Shown: positions 1 to 7,990, counted from the first letter of the stretch. The stretch: 41,473 bases of DNA from Kribbella turkmenica (GCF_004348725.1 NZ_SMKR01000053.1:1-41473); one strand, 5' to 3'. Translations and numbers: made by a program. Notes: generated by a model not told the origin, from the letters alone.

Positions 1-17
1 ACCGGGCCGGCCTCTCG

Positions 18-596
18 TCAGGACACCTTCGCCAGGAAGTCCAGGGTGCGCCTCGTCGTCAGCGCCGCCGCCTCCGCGTCGTACCCCGGCAGCGACGAGT
101 CCGCGAACAGGTGCTCCTTGCCCGTGTAGAGGAACAACTCGGCCTGGCCGGCCGACGCGACCAGCGCACGGGCGGCGTCGAGGTCACCGCCTTCCTCGGT
201 GAAGAAGGGGTCCTCGTCCATGCCATGGATCTGGACCGGCACACCGTCGGGCCACGTGCCGAACTCCTCGACCGGCACGCAGGAGTAGTAGAACAACGCG
301 CCGCGCGCACCGGGACGCGTCTGGGCCAACTGCTGCGCCGCCATCACTCCGAGCGAGAAGCCCGCGTAGACGATCGCTTCCGGAAGCTCCTGGACCGCGC
401 GGAGCCCGCGCTCGGTGACGGTCGCGAAACCGGTGGTCCGCGCGTAGTCCATGCCCTCGTCCAGGGTGGCGAAGGTATGTCCGTCGTACAGGTCGGGCAG
501 GTGGACGGTGTGTCCGGCCTGCCGAAGTTCGTCGGCGAAGGACTTCACCCCGTCGGTGAGTCCCTGCGCGTGGTGGTACAGCACAACCTCGGCCAT
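18..596 (-). CDS. Dienelactone hydrolase-family alpha/beta hydrolase
   Basis: A 192-residue single-domain alpha/beta hydrolase. The nucleophile elbow reads GFSLG (Ser81), followed by an acidic stretch near residue 127 (MDEDPFF) and a late histidine at about 162 (KEHLF), the Ser-Asp-His order of this family. Dienelactone hydrolases proper use Cys as nucleophile, so this is a serine variant and its substrate is unknown. The open frame extends upstream to 842, but that part is antisense to the ArsR gene; the ATG at 596, where the beta strand AEVVLYHH begins, is the natural start. It is divergent from the ArsR regulator across 57 bp, so control by that regulator is plausible but inferred. Confidence 0.85.
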   Translation of the reverse strand: MAEVVLYHHAQGLTDGVKSFADELRQAGHTVHLPDLYDGHTFATLDEGMDYARTTGFATVTERGLRAVQELPEAIVYAGFSLGVMAAQQLAQTRPGARGALFYYSCVPVEEFGTWPDGVPVQIHGMDEDPFFTEEGGDLDAARALVASAGQAELFLYTGKEHLFADSSLPGYDAEAAALTTRRTLDFLAKVS

Positions 597-653
597 GATC
601 GCTCCAATGATCCAAATATCTCGAACGTTCCGCGATGCTAGTCTAATCCGACC
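597..653. promoter_or_regulatory. Divergent promoter region between hydrolase and ArsR regulator
   Basis: This 57-bp, relatively AT-rich spacer must hold both promoters. On the plus strand TAGTCT (639-644) or TCTAAT (642-647) can serve as a -10 box, leaving 9 or 6 nt to the ATG at 654, so the ArsR mRNA is probably leaderless. The 8-bp palindrome GAACGTTC at 623-630 is a candidate operator core. The assignment is inference from position only. Confidence 0.4.
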
Positions 654-1238
654 ATGTCGATCAATACTCCGGTGCCGGACTACGAGCTCGAGGAGACCAT
701 CGAGCTCACCACCGCCGAGCAGGTCCGCGCGATCAGCGACCCGCTGCGGACGACGATCCTCGGCCTGCTGCACGAGCGGGCCGCGACCGTGACCGAGCTG
801 GCGACCGCGGTCAAGCGGCCGAAGAGCACCGTGGCCCACCACGTGAAGGTGCTCACCGACGCCGGCATCCTGCGCGTGGTCCGGACCCGCCGGGTGCGGG
901 CGATCGAGGAACGCTTCTACGGCCGGGCCGCACGGATGTTCTACGTCGGCCTGGGCCGCTCAGGCCCGGACGGCGTACCGCTGCCCCCGGACTTCAACGA
1001 CTTCGAGGTCGCCGCGAAGGAGTCGACCCCGGCGTACGACGCGGGCCAACTGCGGTCGTTCATCCGGCACGCCCGCATCCCGGAGGAACGCGCCGCGGAG
1101 TTCTGGCAGCAGGTCGACCGCCTGGTCCACGACTTCGACCGGCTCCCCCGCGCCGGTGACACCACCTACGGTTTCACCGTCGGCCTCTACCCGATCCTCG
1201 ACTATCCGACCCTGCCGCCACCGGCCGAAGGGGAATAG
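654..1238 (+). CDS. ArsR-family winged-helix transcriptional regulator
   Basis: A 194-residue regulator. Residues about 20-90 form an ArsR-type winged helix: SDPLRTTILGLLHERAATVTELA is followed by the recognition segment KRPKSTVAHHVKVLTDAGIL, and VRTRRVRAIEERFYG forms the wing. There is no obvious cysteine metal-binding motif, so it is not a classical metal sensor. The C-terminal 100 residues are helical and probably dimerise or bind a ligand, as in the larger actinobacterial members of the family. It is divergent from the hydrolase at 18-596, its likeliest target. The last 65 bp overlap the convergent membrane-protein gene. Confidence 0.87.
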   Translation: MSINTPVPDYELEETIELTTAEQVRAISDPLRTTILGLLHERAATVTELATAVKRPKSTVAHHVKVLTDAGILRVVRTRRVRAIEERFYGRAARMFYVGLGRSGPDGVPLPPDFNDFEVAAKESTPAYDAGQLRSFIRHARIPEERAAEFWQQVDRLVHDFDRLPRAGDTTYGFTVGLYPILDYPTLPPPAEGE

Positions 1239-1800
1239 TGCAGGCCAGCATCAGGAGCGCCATGAACGAGTAGTAGTACAGGGCGACCCAGAGCCCGGCC
1301 GGAGTGTCCAGGGTGAGGTGCGGGGCGAACAATCCGACGGTCAACGCCCAGACCGGGACGACGCTCAGCGCCAGCAGGCCCGCGATCAGCCTCGGCACCC
1401 GCCGGCCGCGCCCGGCGATCGCATAGCCGCCGAGGATGCCGTAGAGCGGCACTCCGATCGCGCCACCGCCGAGACCGCTCTCCAGCACGCCGAGTGGATC
1501 GGGGGCCAGCAGTGCGGTGAACAGCAACGGCGACAGGAGCAGCCATCGCCGGTGCGGCCGCCCGCCGGTCCGGCGGAGATGCTCGGCCCACCCCAGCAGA
1601 CCGCCGGTGAGCACGCCGGGCAGCAGGATCCAGACGAAGGTGCCGACCCAGGTGACCCCCGACTCGTCACCGGCGACCTGCGCCATGAAGCCGCGCAGTC
1701 CGGCCGCCCAGGCCAGGCCGCAGAGACCACCCAGGGCGACCAGTTTGATCGGACCGGCGGTGATTTCCTGGCCCGGCCTTGTCAACTCTCCTGTTGTCAT
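1174..1800 (-). CDS. Multi-pass membrane protein, function unknown
   Basis: A 208-residue protein with about five to six hydrophobic segments (around residues 16-35, 48-68, 86-105, 115-130, 138-158 and 170-195) and a basic tail. I recognise no catalytic motif. The ATG at 1800 has a purine-rich GGGGGAG 6 nt upstream. It could follow the MarR gene on the same strand, separated by only 24 bp, which suggests co-transcription. Its 3' end runs 65 bp into the 3' end of the convergent ArsR gene, so the last 20 or so residues (serine/glycine/arginine-rich) may be under little constraint. Function is not assigned. Confidence 0.7.
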   Translation of the reverse strand: MTTGELTRPGQEITAGPIKLVALGGLCGLAWAAGLRGFMAQVAGDESGVTWVGTFVWILLPGVLTGGLLGWAEHLRRTGGRPHRRWLLLSPLLFTALLAPDPLGVLESGLGGGAIGVPLYGILGGYAIAGRGRRVPRLIAGLLALSVVPVWALTVGLFAPHLTLDTPAGLWVALYYYSFMALLMLACTIPLRPVAAGSDSRGSGRGRR

Positions 1801-1824
1801 CGGGATCTCCCCCCGTGAGCAGTG

Positions 1825-2298
1825 CTAGCTCGCCGCCTGCTCCTCGAACCAGCGGTCGAGAAGGTCCGCGATCCGGGCGAGGACGTCGCGGGCGGTGTTG
1901 TAGTCGTCCTCCCCGAACTCCGCGGCGAAGCGTTCCTCCAGGTCCTTGAGATGGTTGTAGCCGTCCGCCGCGACCGCGATGCCGCGGTCGGAATACGTGA
2001 CCAGCTTGGCGCGGCCGTCCTCGGGATCGGGACGCATCTCCAGAATGTCGAGGCCGACCATCTCCCGGATCACCTCACCCATCGACTGCCGGGTGATGCC
2101 CGCGCGCGCGGCCATGTCGGCCGCCCGGGAACCGTTGCGGCTGAGCGTTCCGAAGACCAGGTTGTGGGCCGGTTTCAGCTCCGGATGGCCGTCGCGGTGC
2201 CCGGTTCGGACCATGTCCGCCTGCAGCGCCCGGTTGGCCCGATCGACCAGGGCGATGAACGGCTTCCGGTCGAGCCGGGGCAGTTCGCCTCTTGACAT
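1825..2298 (-). CDS. MarR-family transcriptional regulator
   Basis: A 157-residue MarR-type winged-helix dimer. A helical N-terminus leads into the HTH (residues about 55-85, RAADMAARAGITRQSMGEVIREM), then the wing with the family signature PDPEDGRAKLVTYSDRG (about 90-106), then C-terminal dimerisation helices. The start is ATG at 2298 with GAAAGGAA 9 nt upstream. The gene is divergent from the glutamate-cysteine ligase-like gene, and the 56-bp spacer holds two similar palindromic sites, so autoregulation and control of the ligase gene are likely. The inducer is unknown; many MarR proteins respond to phenolics or oxidants, but no redox cysteine is evident here. Confidence 0.88.
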   Translation of the reverse strand: MSRGELPRLDRKPFIALVDRANRALQADMVRTGHRDGHPELKPAHNLVFGTLSRNGSRAADMAARAGITRQSMGEVIREMVGLDILEMRPDPEDGRAKLVTYSDRGIAVAADGYNHLKDLEERFAAEFGEDDYNTARDVLARIADLLDRWFEEQAAS

Positions 2299-2351
2299 CC
2301 GTAAGGATTCCTTTCAATATTTCGACAGGTATCCTTACAGTATCAGGAGGT
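2292..2351 (+). promoter_or_regulatory. Promoter, twin MarR-type operator sites and RBS of the ligase-like gene
   Basis: On the plus strand TTGACA (2292-2297) and CAATAT (2315-2320) are separated by exactly 17 bp, a good sigma-70-type promoter. Two related sites flank the -10: AAGGATTCCTT (2303-2313, perfect palindrome) and AGGTATCCTT (2327-2336). Equivalently, GTAAGGAT (2301-2308) and ATCCTTAC (2331-2338) form a perfect 8-bp inverted repeat. A regulator bound here would block the promoter. The strong Shine-Dalgarno AGGAGGT (2345-2351) fixes the ATG at 2355. Confidence 0.65.
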
Positions 2352-2354
2352 CTG

Positions 2355-3326
2355 ATGAATCCCAAGGAGCTGGGGCACGCCGCTCTCCGGCCGCTCGTCG
2401 CCGACCTGTTCGCGCAGGGCCGTCGCCGTACCGTCCGGGTCGCCGTCGAGCAGGAGCTCCTGGTCGCGGACAGCACGACCGGGGCCGCCGTACCGATCGA
2501 GCGGGTCCGCGCGGCGGCCGCGTCCGCCCTGGTCGCGCCGTACGTCAGCTTCGAGCCCGGCGGCCAGCTCGAGCTGAGCCTGCCGTGCTCGCCCGATCCG
2601 GCCGCACAGGTCCGGACGTTGACCGACGACCTCCAGGGCCACCTGACCGCGGCCCACATCAGCACGTACGCGCTCCCGGTCGACCCGCGACCCGAGCACG
2701 AGGTCCCGCTGCAACTCACCACCCCGCGGTACGTCGCGATGCACCGGCACTTCGACTCGATCGGCCCGGCCGGTCGGCGGATGATGCGGCGGACCGCCTC
2801 CACCCAGGTGTGCCTCGACTGGTGGCCCGGCCGAGCCGGCGCCGAGCAGTGGCGGGTCCTCAACCTCGCCGGCCCGTTCCTGGCGGCGGCGTTCGCCCGG
2901 AGCACGGGCCGCGAGGGCCGGCTCACCACCTGGCTCGACGCCGACCCGGCCCGGACCGGCTTCGACGACCGGCTGTCGTCCGGTGACGACCCGGTCGCGG
3001 CGTACACGGCGTTCGCCGCCGGTGCGGCCGTCTTCACCACCGGCGGACCGGCCGAGCACCTGACCACGATGTTCCCGCCGGTGCGGCCGCGGTCGACGTA
3101 CCTCGAGGTCCGCTTCCTCGACGTCCAGGAGCCGGCCGCGATCGGCCCGGTCGTCAGCGCCCTGACGAGTCTGGTGTACGACGACGACCGCCGTCGGCAG
3201 GCTCTGCGGGCACTCGAGCCGGAATGTGCGCAGCTGGCTGAACACTGGCGTTCGGCCGCGGCCGGCGATCCGGCCACCGCCGCTCGCGGTCGCGAGCTGG
3301 TTCCCGACCTGATCCTGGTCGCATGA
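2355..3326 (+). CDS. Glutamate-cysteine ligase-like protein (GCS2/EgtA type)
   Basis: A 323-residue member of the GCS2 glutamate-cysteine ligase family, which joins glutamate and cysteine with ATP to give gamma-glutamylcysteine. Support: VEQELLV at residues 31-37 (active-site glutamates), FEPGGQLELS (about 66-75), the conserved segment RYVAMHRHFDSIGPAGRRMM (about 125-145) with ASTQVCLDW, and YLEVRFLDVQEP near residue 255. EgtA proteins of the ergothioneine pathway are usually about 400 residues, so this is a short form. The 63 bp upstream are open in frame but the strong RBS selects ATG 2355. It overlaps by ATGA a degenerate glutathione-synthetase-like gene, suggesting a former two-step gamma-Glu-Cys pathway rather than ergothioneine. 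Activity is inferred. Confidence 0.78.
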   Translation: MNPKELGHAALRPLVADLFAQGRRRTVRVAVEQELLVADSTTGAAVPIERVRAAAASALVAPYVSFEPGGQLELSLPCSPDPAAQVRTLTDDLQGHLTAAHISTYALPVDPRPEHEVPLQLTTPRYVAMHRHFDSIGPAGRRMMRRTASTQVCLDWWPGRAGAEQWRVLNLAGPFLAAAFARSTGREGRLTTWLDADPARTGFDDRLSSGDDPVAAYTAFAAGAAVFTTGGPAEHLTTMFPPVRPRSTYLEVRFLDVQEPAAIGPVVSALTSLVYDDDRRRQALRALEPECAQLAEHWRSAAAGDPATAARGRELVPDLILVA

Positions 3327-3535
3327 ACGACATCCTGTTCGTCACCGATCCGCTCACCGGGCTGCTGGCCGGGGATCGACGCGCCATCGGCTGGTGCACG
3401 CGAGCGAGCAGCCCGGCCACGACCTCTGTGCCGTCAGCCGGAGGATCTCGGGGTCGCGATCCGCGTACGCGGCAACGCGGCCGAGTACATCAGCATCACC
3501 GCGCTGACAACGAACCGTTCGTCAGAAGATCTCGA
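3323..3535 (+). pseudogene. Remnant of a glutathione-synthetase-like ATP-grasp gene
   Basis: An ATG overlaps the ligase stop (ATGA). The first codons read MNDILFVTDPLTGLLAG, the opening strand and loop of prokaryotic glutathione-synthetase N-terminal domains (compare a '..VMDP..' start). Coherent protein then continues only by changing frame: LVHASEQPGHDL in the next frame near 3391-3426, and EDLGVAIRVRGNAAEYISI in the third frame near 3440-3500. The remaining three quarters of the gene, including the ATP-grasp domain, is missing, replaced by the 3' end of the opposite-strand acetyltransferase. This looks like at least two frameshifts plus a large 3' deletion. The family assignment rests on a short stretch and is tentative. 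Confidence 0.5.
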
Positions 3536-4739
3536 TGCTGACCGGCAGGACCGGCCAGCCGAAGGCCGCACCGGCCGTGGCCAGGGCACCCGAAGTGTGC
3601 TCGATGACCCGGCCGGTCGCGGCGAACTCGGCGAGCCGCCTGCCGCCGAGGTACGCCGCACCGAGCTCCGTGACGGACAGGACCAGGTCGGCCGGATTTT
3701 CGGTCCGTTCGCAGCGGGCCGGCGTGTGCGGACCGTCGGCCGTCAGCCGGTAGCGGCCCGAGTTCGCCGGGATCAGCTCGTCGGTCACCTCCAGGACGAC
3801 GTCGACCGGAACGGCGTACCGCCGGTCACCGAGCGCGCGGGCGACGTCCGTCACCCGAACCCAGAGCGACTCGGTCACCCGCCGGCCCAGCGCGGTCGGA
3901 GTGGTCACTAGCTGCTGCACCGGCTCGTCCAGCGCGGCGTACCCGTACCCGAGCTTGGCGGACAGGTCCATCGTCAGCAGGTGATGCCACAGCACCCGGT
4001 ACGCCGTCGGCTCGAGCGCCACCAGCTCCTCCAGCGATACCTCGTTGGCCGGACCGCTCGACTCCCAGTTCAGCTTGCCGCGGTAGAGCGCGTAGCCGTC
4101 GATGGTGCCGGTCTCGTCGCGATGCACCAGGATCCGGCGCGCGGTCTTCCCGTCGCGGCTGTCCGGCTTGTCCTGCAGGTGCTTCTGCCAGCCGAGCTCG
4201 GAGCGCCCGGAAACGCCCGGCCGGTGTTCCTGCAAGCTGCGCAGCAGCGGCGCCAACTGCTTCCCGGCGTCGTCGGCGGGCAGCTCGCCCAGCTCGCCCG
4301 GCCGCGTCCGCACGGCCCGCGGACCGACCCGGTGCAGATCGACCTCGTACGACACGTCGAACGCGGCAGCGCCGTACCCGAACCGGCCGTAGATGCCGGG
4401 CTCGCTCGCCCACAGCACCGCGATCGCCTCCGGCACCTCGCGCAACTGCCGGCTGATCAGGCCGGCCATCACCCCACGCCGCCGATGGATCGGCTTGACC
4501 CCGACCGCGGTCACGTGCGCGGCCGGCACCACCGCACCCGGCACGGACAGGTCCCGGGTCAGCGCTCTGGTCGTGCCGATGATCTCGTCGTTGTCGACCG
4601 CGACCAGGGCACGGTCCGGCTCGAACATCTGCCGGCCCAGATCGTCCGGGCGCATCTCGAACATCATGGCGCCGCCGAACAGCGCGAGAAACTCGTCGTA
4701 GTCCGCGGCCACCGCCGTACGAATGTCGTATCCGGTCAT
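3522..4739 (-). CDS. Eis-like GNAT N-acetyltransferase (first copy)
   Basis: A 405-residue protein, the usual size of the Eis family, with a tandem GNAT fold plus a sterol-carrier-like C-terminal domain. The acetyl-CoA-binding motif is AVGVKPIHRRRGVMAGLI (residues about 78-95), followed by the family signature IYGRFGYG (116-123). The C-terminal region (from about 300) has the SCP2-like sequence VLEVTDELIPANSGRYRL and the chain ends in Phe; in Mycobacterium Eis the terminal carboxylate takes part in catalysis. Family members acetylate amines of aminoglycosides, polyamines or proteins; the substrate here is unknown. The start is ATG 4739; the open frame upstream to 5192 is antisense to the PPOX gene. 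A paralogue lies at 33904-35115. Confidence 0.85.
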   Translation of the reverse strand: MTGYDIRTAVAADYDEFLALFGGAMMFEMRPDDLGRQMFEPDRALVAVDNDEIIGTTRALTRDLSVPGAVVPAAHVTAVGVKPIHRRRGVMAGLISRQLREVPEAIAVLWASEPGIYGRFGYGAAAFDVSYEVDLHRVGPRAVRTRPGELGELPADDAGKQLAPLLRSLQEHRPGVSGRSELGWQKHLQDKPDSRDGKTARRILVHRDETGTIDGYALYRGKLNWESSGPANEVSLEELVALEPTAYRVLWHHLLTMDLSAKLGYGYAALDEPVQQLVTTPTALGRRVTESLWVRVTDVARALGDRRYAVPVDVVLEVTDELIPANSGRYRLTADGPHTPARCERTENPADLVLSVTELGAAYLGGRRLAEFAATGRVIEHTSGALATAGAAFGWPVLPVSIEIF

Positions 4740-4841
4740 TCCCGCATCCTGACACGGCCCGCCGACAACAACCGGTGGTCCGGGATCACAAAGGTACGGC
4801 GAGGACTGGCACCGTGGCGCAGTACCGGATGTGATGTCTGC

Positions 4842-5279
4842 GTGATCACCTTGAACGAGTTCGCCGCCCTCGCCCGGGCGGAGCAGGGACTTGCCGTCGT
4901 GTCGACGGTGCGCGCCGACCACACCATCCAGTCGTCCGTGGTCAACCTCGGCGTTCTGGACCACCCGATCGACGGCGAGCCCGTCGTCGCGTTCGTGACC
5001 TACGGAAAGGTCAAGCTGCGCAACCTCCGGGTACGTCGGCAGATCACCATGACGGTGCGCTCGGGATGGAGGTGGGCGGCGGTCGAAGGGCAGGGCGCGA
5101 TCATCGGGCCCGACGACACGCATCCGGGCGTCGACGCCGAGCGGCTCCGGCTGATGCTGCGCGAGATCTTCACCGCCGCCGGCGGAACCCACGACGACTG
5201 GGACGAGTACGACCGGGTGATGGCGGCCGAGCGCCGCGCAGCCGTCTTCGTGCGGCCCGACCGGATCTACGGCTCCTGA
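4842..5279 (+). CDS. PPOX-class F420-dependent oxidoreductase-like protein
   Basis: A 145-residue split-barrel flavin/F420-binding protein of the pyridoxamine-5'-phosphate-oxidase class found throughout actinobacteria. Visible features are the N-terminal helix followed by GLAVVSTVRADHTIQSSVV (about 15-34), VAFVTYGKVKLRNLR (about 50-64, the cofactor-binding strand with its basic residues), and the terminal VRPDRIYG that closes the barrel. The start is GTG at 4842; upstream in-frame sequence to 3981 is antisense to the acetyltransferase. Such proteins reduce diverse small molecules with F420H2 or bind flavin; substrate unknown. The gene is divergent from the Eis-like gene across 102 bp and convergent with the acyl-CoA dehydrogenase. 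Confidence 0.83.
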   Translation: MITLNEFAALARAEQGLAVVSTVRADHTIQSSVVNLGVLDHPIDGEPVVAFVTYGKVKLRNLRVRRQITMTVRSGWRWAAVEGQGAIIGPDDTHPGVDAERLRLMLREIFTAAGGTHDDWDEYDRVMAAERRAAVFVRPDRIYGS

Positions 5280-5293
5280 AGCCGCAGGCGGCT
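5280..5293 (+). terminator. Possible hairpin terminator after the PPOX gene
   Basis: Immediately after the stop codon AGCCGC (5280-5285) and GCGGCT (5288-5293) can form a short GC hairpin, and CTGACCGGTCAG (5336-5347), a perfect 12-bp palindrome, overlaps the stop of the convergent acyl-CoA dehydrogenase gene. There is no T-tract, as is common in high-GC actinobacteria. Confidence 0.35.
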
Positions 5294-5343
5294 CACAACC
5301 AGGTCGTCGCGGCTGCTCGCCGCCTGGATCGACTTCTGACCGG

Positions 5344-6507
5344 TCAGCCGAGGCCCTTGAGGAGTTGGCGGGCCATGACGATGCGCTGGACCTGGTTGGT
5401 GCCTTCGTAGATCTGGGTGATCTTGGCGTCGCGCATCATGCGTTCGACCGGGTAGTCGTGGGTGTAGCCGTAGCCGCCGAGGAGCTGGACGGCGTCGGTG
5501 GTGACGGCCATCGCGACGTCGGAGGCGAAGCACTTGGCGGCGGCGCCGAAGTAGGTCAGGTCGGAGTCGCCACGTTCCGAGCGGGCGGCGGCGGCGTAGG
5601 TGAGCTGGCGGGCGGCCTCGATCTTCATGCCCATGTCGGCGAGCATGAACTGCAGCCCCTGGAACTCCGCGATCGCCTTGCCGAACTGCTTGCGCTCCTG
5701 CACGTACCCGAGCGCGTAATCCAGCGCGCCCTGCGCGATGCCGAGCGCCTGCGCGGCGATCGTCACCCGGGTGTGATCCAGGGTCGCCATCGCGGTGCCG
5801 AAACCGGTGCCCGGGGCGCCGACCAGTCGGGCGGCGGGGATCCGGACGTTGTCGAGGTACACCTCGCGGGTCGGGGAGCCCTTGATGCCGAGCTTTTTCT
5901 CCGGCGCGCCGAACGAGACACCCTCGTCGGCCTTCTCCACCACGAACGCGCTGATTCCCTTCGACCGCGCGTCCGGGTCGGTGACCGCGAAGACGGTGTA
6001 GAAGTCGCTGACGCCGGCGTTCGTGATCCAGCGCTTCACGCCGTTCAGCACGTAGTGGTCGCCGTCGAGCACCGCCCGGGTCTTCATCGACGCGGCGTCC
6101 GAGCCGGCCTCGGGCTCCGACAGGCAGTACGAGAACATCGCGTCGCCCGCGGCCACCGGCGGCAGGTAGCGCTGCTTGACCTCGTCCGCCGCGGACAGCA
6201 GCAGCGGCAGCGATCCGAGCTTGTTGACCGCCGGGATCAGCGAGGTCGACGCGCAGGTGCGGGCGACCTCCTCGATCACGATCACGGTCGCGAGCGCGTC
6301 CGCCCCGGCGCCGCCGTACTCCTCCGGGATGTGCGGCGCGTGGAAGTCGGACGCCTTCAGCGCGTCGTACGACGCCTTCGGGAACTCGGCCAGCTCGTCC
6401 ACGTCACCGGCGTGCGGGGCGACCTTGGCATCGCAGACGTCGCGGACGGCCTCCCGGATCGCCTGGTGCTCCTCGGACAGCGCGTACAGCTCGAATGAGT
6501 TACTCAC
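5344..6507 (-). CDS. Acyl-CoA dehydrogenase (first copy)
   Basis: A 387-residue FAD-dependent acyl-CoA dehydrogenase, which introduces the alpha-beta double bond into acyl-CoA esters in the cytoplasm and passes electrons to ETF. Order of domains: N-terminal helical domain (1-115), beta domain opening with FSYCLSEPEAGSDA (about 120-135), and C-terminal helical domain ending with IYEGTNQVQ, where Glu368 is the catalytic base in the short/medium/branched-chain position. The PEEYGGAGAD and LLGGYGYTHDYPVE motifs are intact. The start is GTG 6507, seven bases after a TACAGT -10 box. Substrate chain cannot be read from sequence. It stands alone, so it is not tied to a particular pathway by context. 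Confidence 0.92.
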   Translation of the reverse strand: MSNSFELYALSEEHQAIREAVRDVCDAKVAPHAGDVDELAEFPKASYDALKASDFHAPHIPEEYGGAGADALATVIVIEEVARTCASTSLIPAVNKLGSLPLLLSAADEVKQRYLPPVAAGDAMFSYCLSEPEAGSDAASMKTRAVLDGDHYVLNGVKRWITNAGVSDFYTVFAVTDPDARSKGISAFVVEKADEGVSFGAPEKKLGIKGSPTREVYLDNVRIPAARLVGAPGTGFGTAMATLDHTRVTIAAQALGIAQGALDYALGYVQERKQFGKAIAEFQGLQFMLADMGMKIEAARQLTYAAAARSERGDSDLTYFGAAAKCFASDVAMAVTTDAVQLLGGYGYTHDYPVERMMRDAKITQIYEGTNQVQRIVMARQLLKGLG

Positions 6508-6514
6508 GAGTCGC

Positions 6515-6520
6515 ACTGTA
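6515..6520 (-). promoter_or_regulatory. -10 box of leaderless acyl-CoA dehydrogenase gene
   Basis: On the minus strand TACAGT ends 7 nt before the GTG at 6507, so transcription should begin at or next to the start codon. No Shine-Dalgarno is present. Confidence 0.5.
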
Positions 6521-6629
6521 CGACGAACAACCCGTGAGCGGAGGGCGTCGTACGCCGAAAGTGACCAACAGCGCACAGCTTGGTGGAGCGGTGGACATGA
6601 GCCGGTCACCGGCTGATAACCAGGATGGG

Positions 6630-6635
6630 TAGAGT
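6630..6635 (+). promoter_or_regulatory. -10 box of leaderless UDP-sugar dehydrogenase gene
   Basis: TAGAGT is followed by 7 nt and then the ATG at 6643, the leaderless arrangement seen repeatedly in this window. This favours 6643 over the in-frame ATG at 6625, which would lie upstream of the transcript start. Confidence 0.5.
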
Positions 6636-6642
6636 CCCCGAC

Positions 6643-7980
6643 ATGAGTGAAGCGACCTCCCGCCCACTGCGGATCGCGGTGATCGGTACCAACTACCTCG
6701 GCGCGAACACCGCCGCGGGGATGGCCGAGTTCGGTTTCGACGTGATCGGTGTCGAGATCGACGAGCACCGGCTGAAGCTGCTGAACGACGGCAAGGCGCC
6801 GCTGTACGAACCCGGCCTGGACCCGCTGCTGAAGAAGCACGTCGACTCCGGCCGGCTGCGGTTCACCAAGGACTACCGCGAGATCGCGGACTGGGCGGAC
6901 GTGCACTTCATCTGCGTCGGCACCCCCCAGCTCGAGGGCAGCGAGGCGGCCGACCTGGCCCAGGTCAACTCGGTCGTGGACATGCTCGCCCCGCTGCTGA
7001 CCAGGCCGGTCCTGGTGGTCGGCCGGTCCACGGTCCCGGTCGGTACGTCGAAACTCGTCGAGCAGCGTTTCCACGCCGAGGCCCCGGCCGGTACGGCGGT
7101 CGAGATCGCCTGGCAGCCCGAGTTCCTCCGGGAGGCGCACGGGGTCGACGACACCCTGCGCCCGGACCGGCTGGTCTTCGGCGTGCAATCGGCAGCCGCG
7201 GAGGCCAGGCTGCGCGAGGTCTTCGCCACCCCGATCGCCGAGGGTACGCCGGTGGTCGTCTGCAACCGGCCGACCGCGGAACTGGTGAAGGGCGGCGCGA
7301 ACGCCTTCCTGGCCACCAAGATCTCGTTCATCAACGCGCTCGCCGAGATGGCCGACGCGACCGGCGCGGACGTCACCCAGCTGGCCGACGCGCTCGGGTA
7401 CGACCGGCGGATCGGCCGCGGCATGCTGAACGCCGGCCCCGGGTACGGCGGCGGCTGCCTGCCGAAGGACCTGCGCGCGTTCATGCACCGGGCCGGGGAG
7501 CTCGGGGTCGAGGAGGTGATCACGCTGCTGCGTGAGGTGGACGACATCAACCAGCACCGCCGGGCCCGGATCGTCGACCTGACCCACGAGGTGCTCGGGG
7601 CGGAGTGGGTCGGCCGGAACGTCACCGTCCTCGGGGCCGCGTTCAAGGCCGGGACGGACGACGTCCGCGACTCGCCCGCGCTCGACGTGGCCGGCCGGAT
7701 CCAGCTGCACGGCGCGAACGTGACCGTCTACGACCCGGAGGCGATGGAGAACGCCCGGAAGGTGCGCCCGACGCTGCGGTACGCCGGCTCGGCACTCGAG
7801 GCCTGCGAGGGCGCCCACGCCGTCCTCCACCTGACCGAGTGGCCGGAGTTCCGCGAGCTCGACCCGACCACCCTGAAGGAGGTAGTCGCCATCCCCGCCC
7901 TGGTCGACGCCCGCCTCCTCCTGGACGCCGACACCTGGCGTGCCGCCGGCTGGACCTACCGCGCGCCCGGTAAGCCCTGA
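6643..7980 (+). CDS. UDP-glucose 6-dehydrogenase family nucleotide-sugar dehydrogenase
   Basis: A 445-residue NAD-dependent enzyme that oxidises the C6 hydroxyl of a nucleotide sugar twice to the uronic acid, supplying precursors for surface polysaccharide. The N-terminal Rossmann domain reads RIAVIGTNYLGANTAAGMA (about 10-28); the central domain carries WQPEFLREAHGVDDTLRPDR; the catalytic cysteine is Cys272 in GPGYGGGCLPKD; the C-terminal domain has FKAGTDDVRDSPA. All hallmark residues for UDP-glucose/GDP-mannose dehydrogenases are present. UDP-glucose is the likeliest substrate but is inferred. The start chosen is ATG 6643 because of the leaderless promoter. No glycan genes adjoin it except the GtrA-like gene about 3 kb away. 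Confidence 0.88.
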   Translation: MSEATSRPLRIAVIGTNYLGANTAAGMAEFGFDVIGVEIDEHRLKLLNDGKAPLYEPGLDPLLKKHVDSGRLRFTKDYREIADWADVHFICVGTPQLEGSEAADLAQVNSVVDMLAPLLTRPVLVVGRSTVPVGTSKLVEQRFHAEAPAGTAVEIAWQPEFLREAHGVDDTLRPDRLVFGVQSAAAEARLREVFATPIAEGTPVVVCNRPTAELVKGGANAFLATKISFINALAEMADATGADVTQLADALGYDRRIGRGMLNAGPGYGGGCLPKDLRAFMHRAGELGVEEVITLLREVDDINQHRRARIVDLTHEVLGAEWVGRNVTVLGAAFKAGTDDVRDSPALDVAGRIQLHGANVTVYDPEAMENARKVRPTLRYAGSALEACEGAHAVLHLTEWPEFRELDPTTLKEVVAIPALVDARLLLDADTWRAAGWTYRAPGKP

Positions 7981-7990
7981 GACAGATCCC

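Noticed and set aside
2075..3277. A 400-codon minus-strand frame opposite the ligase gene
   Set aside because: It is the antisense of a well-motivated gene with its own promoter and RBS, and its composition is Ser/Arg-rich low-information sequence.
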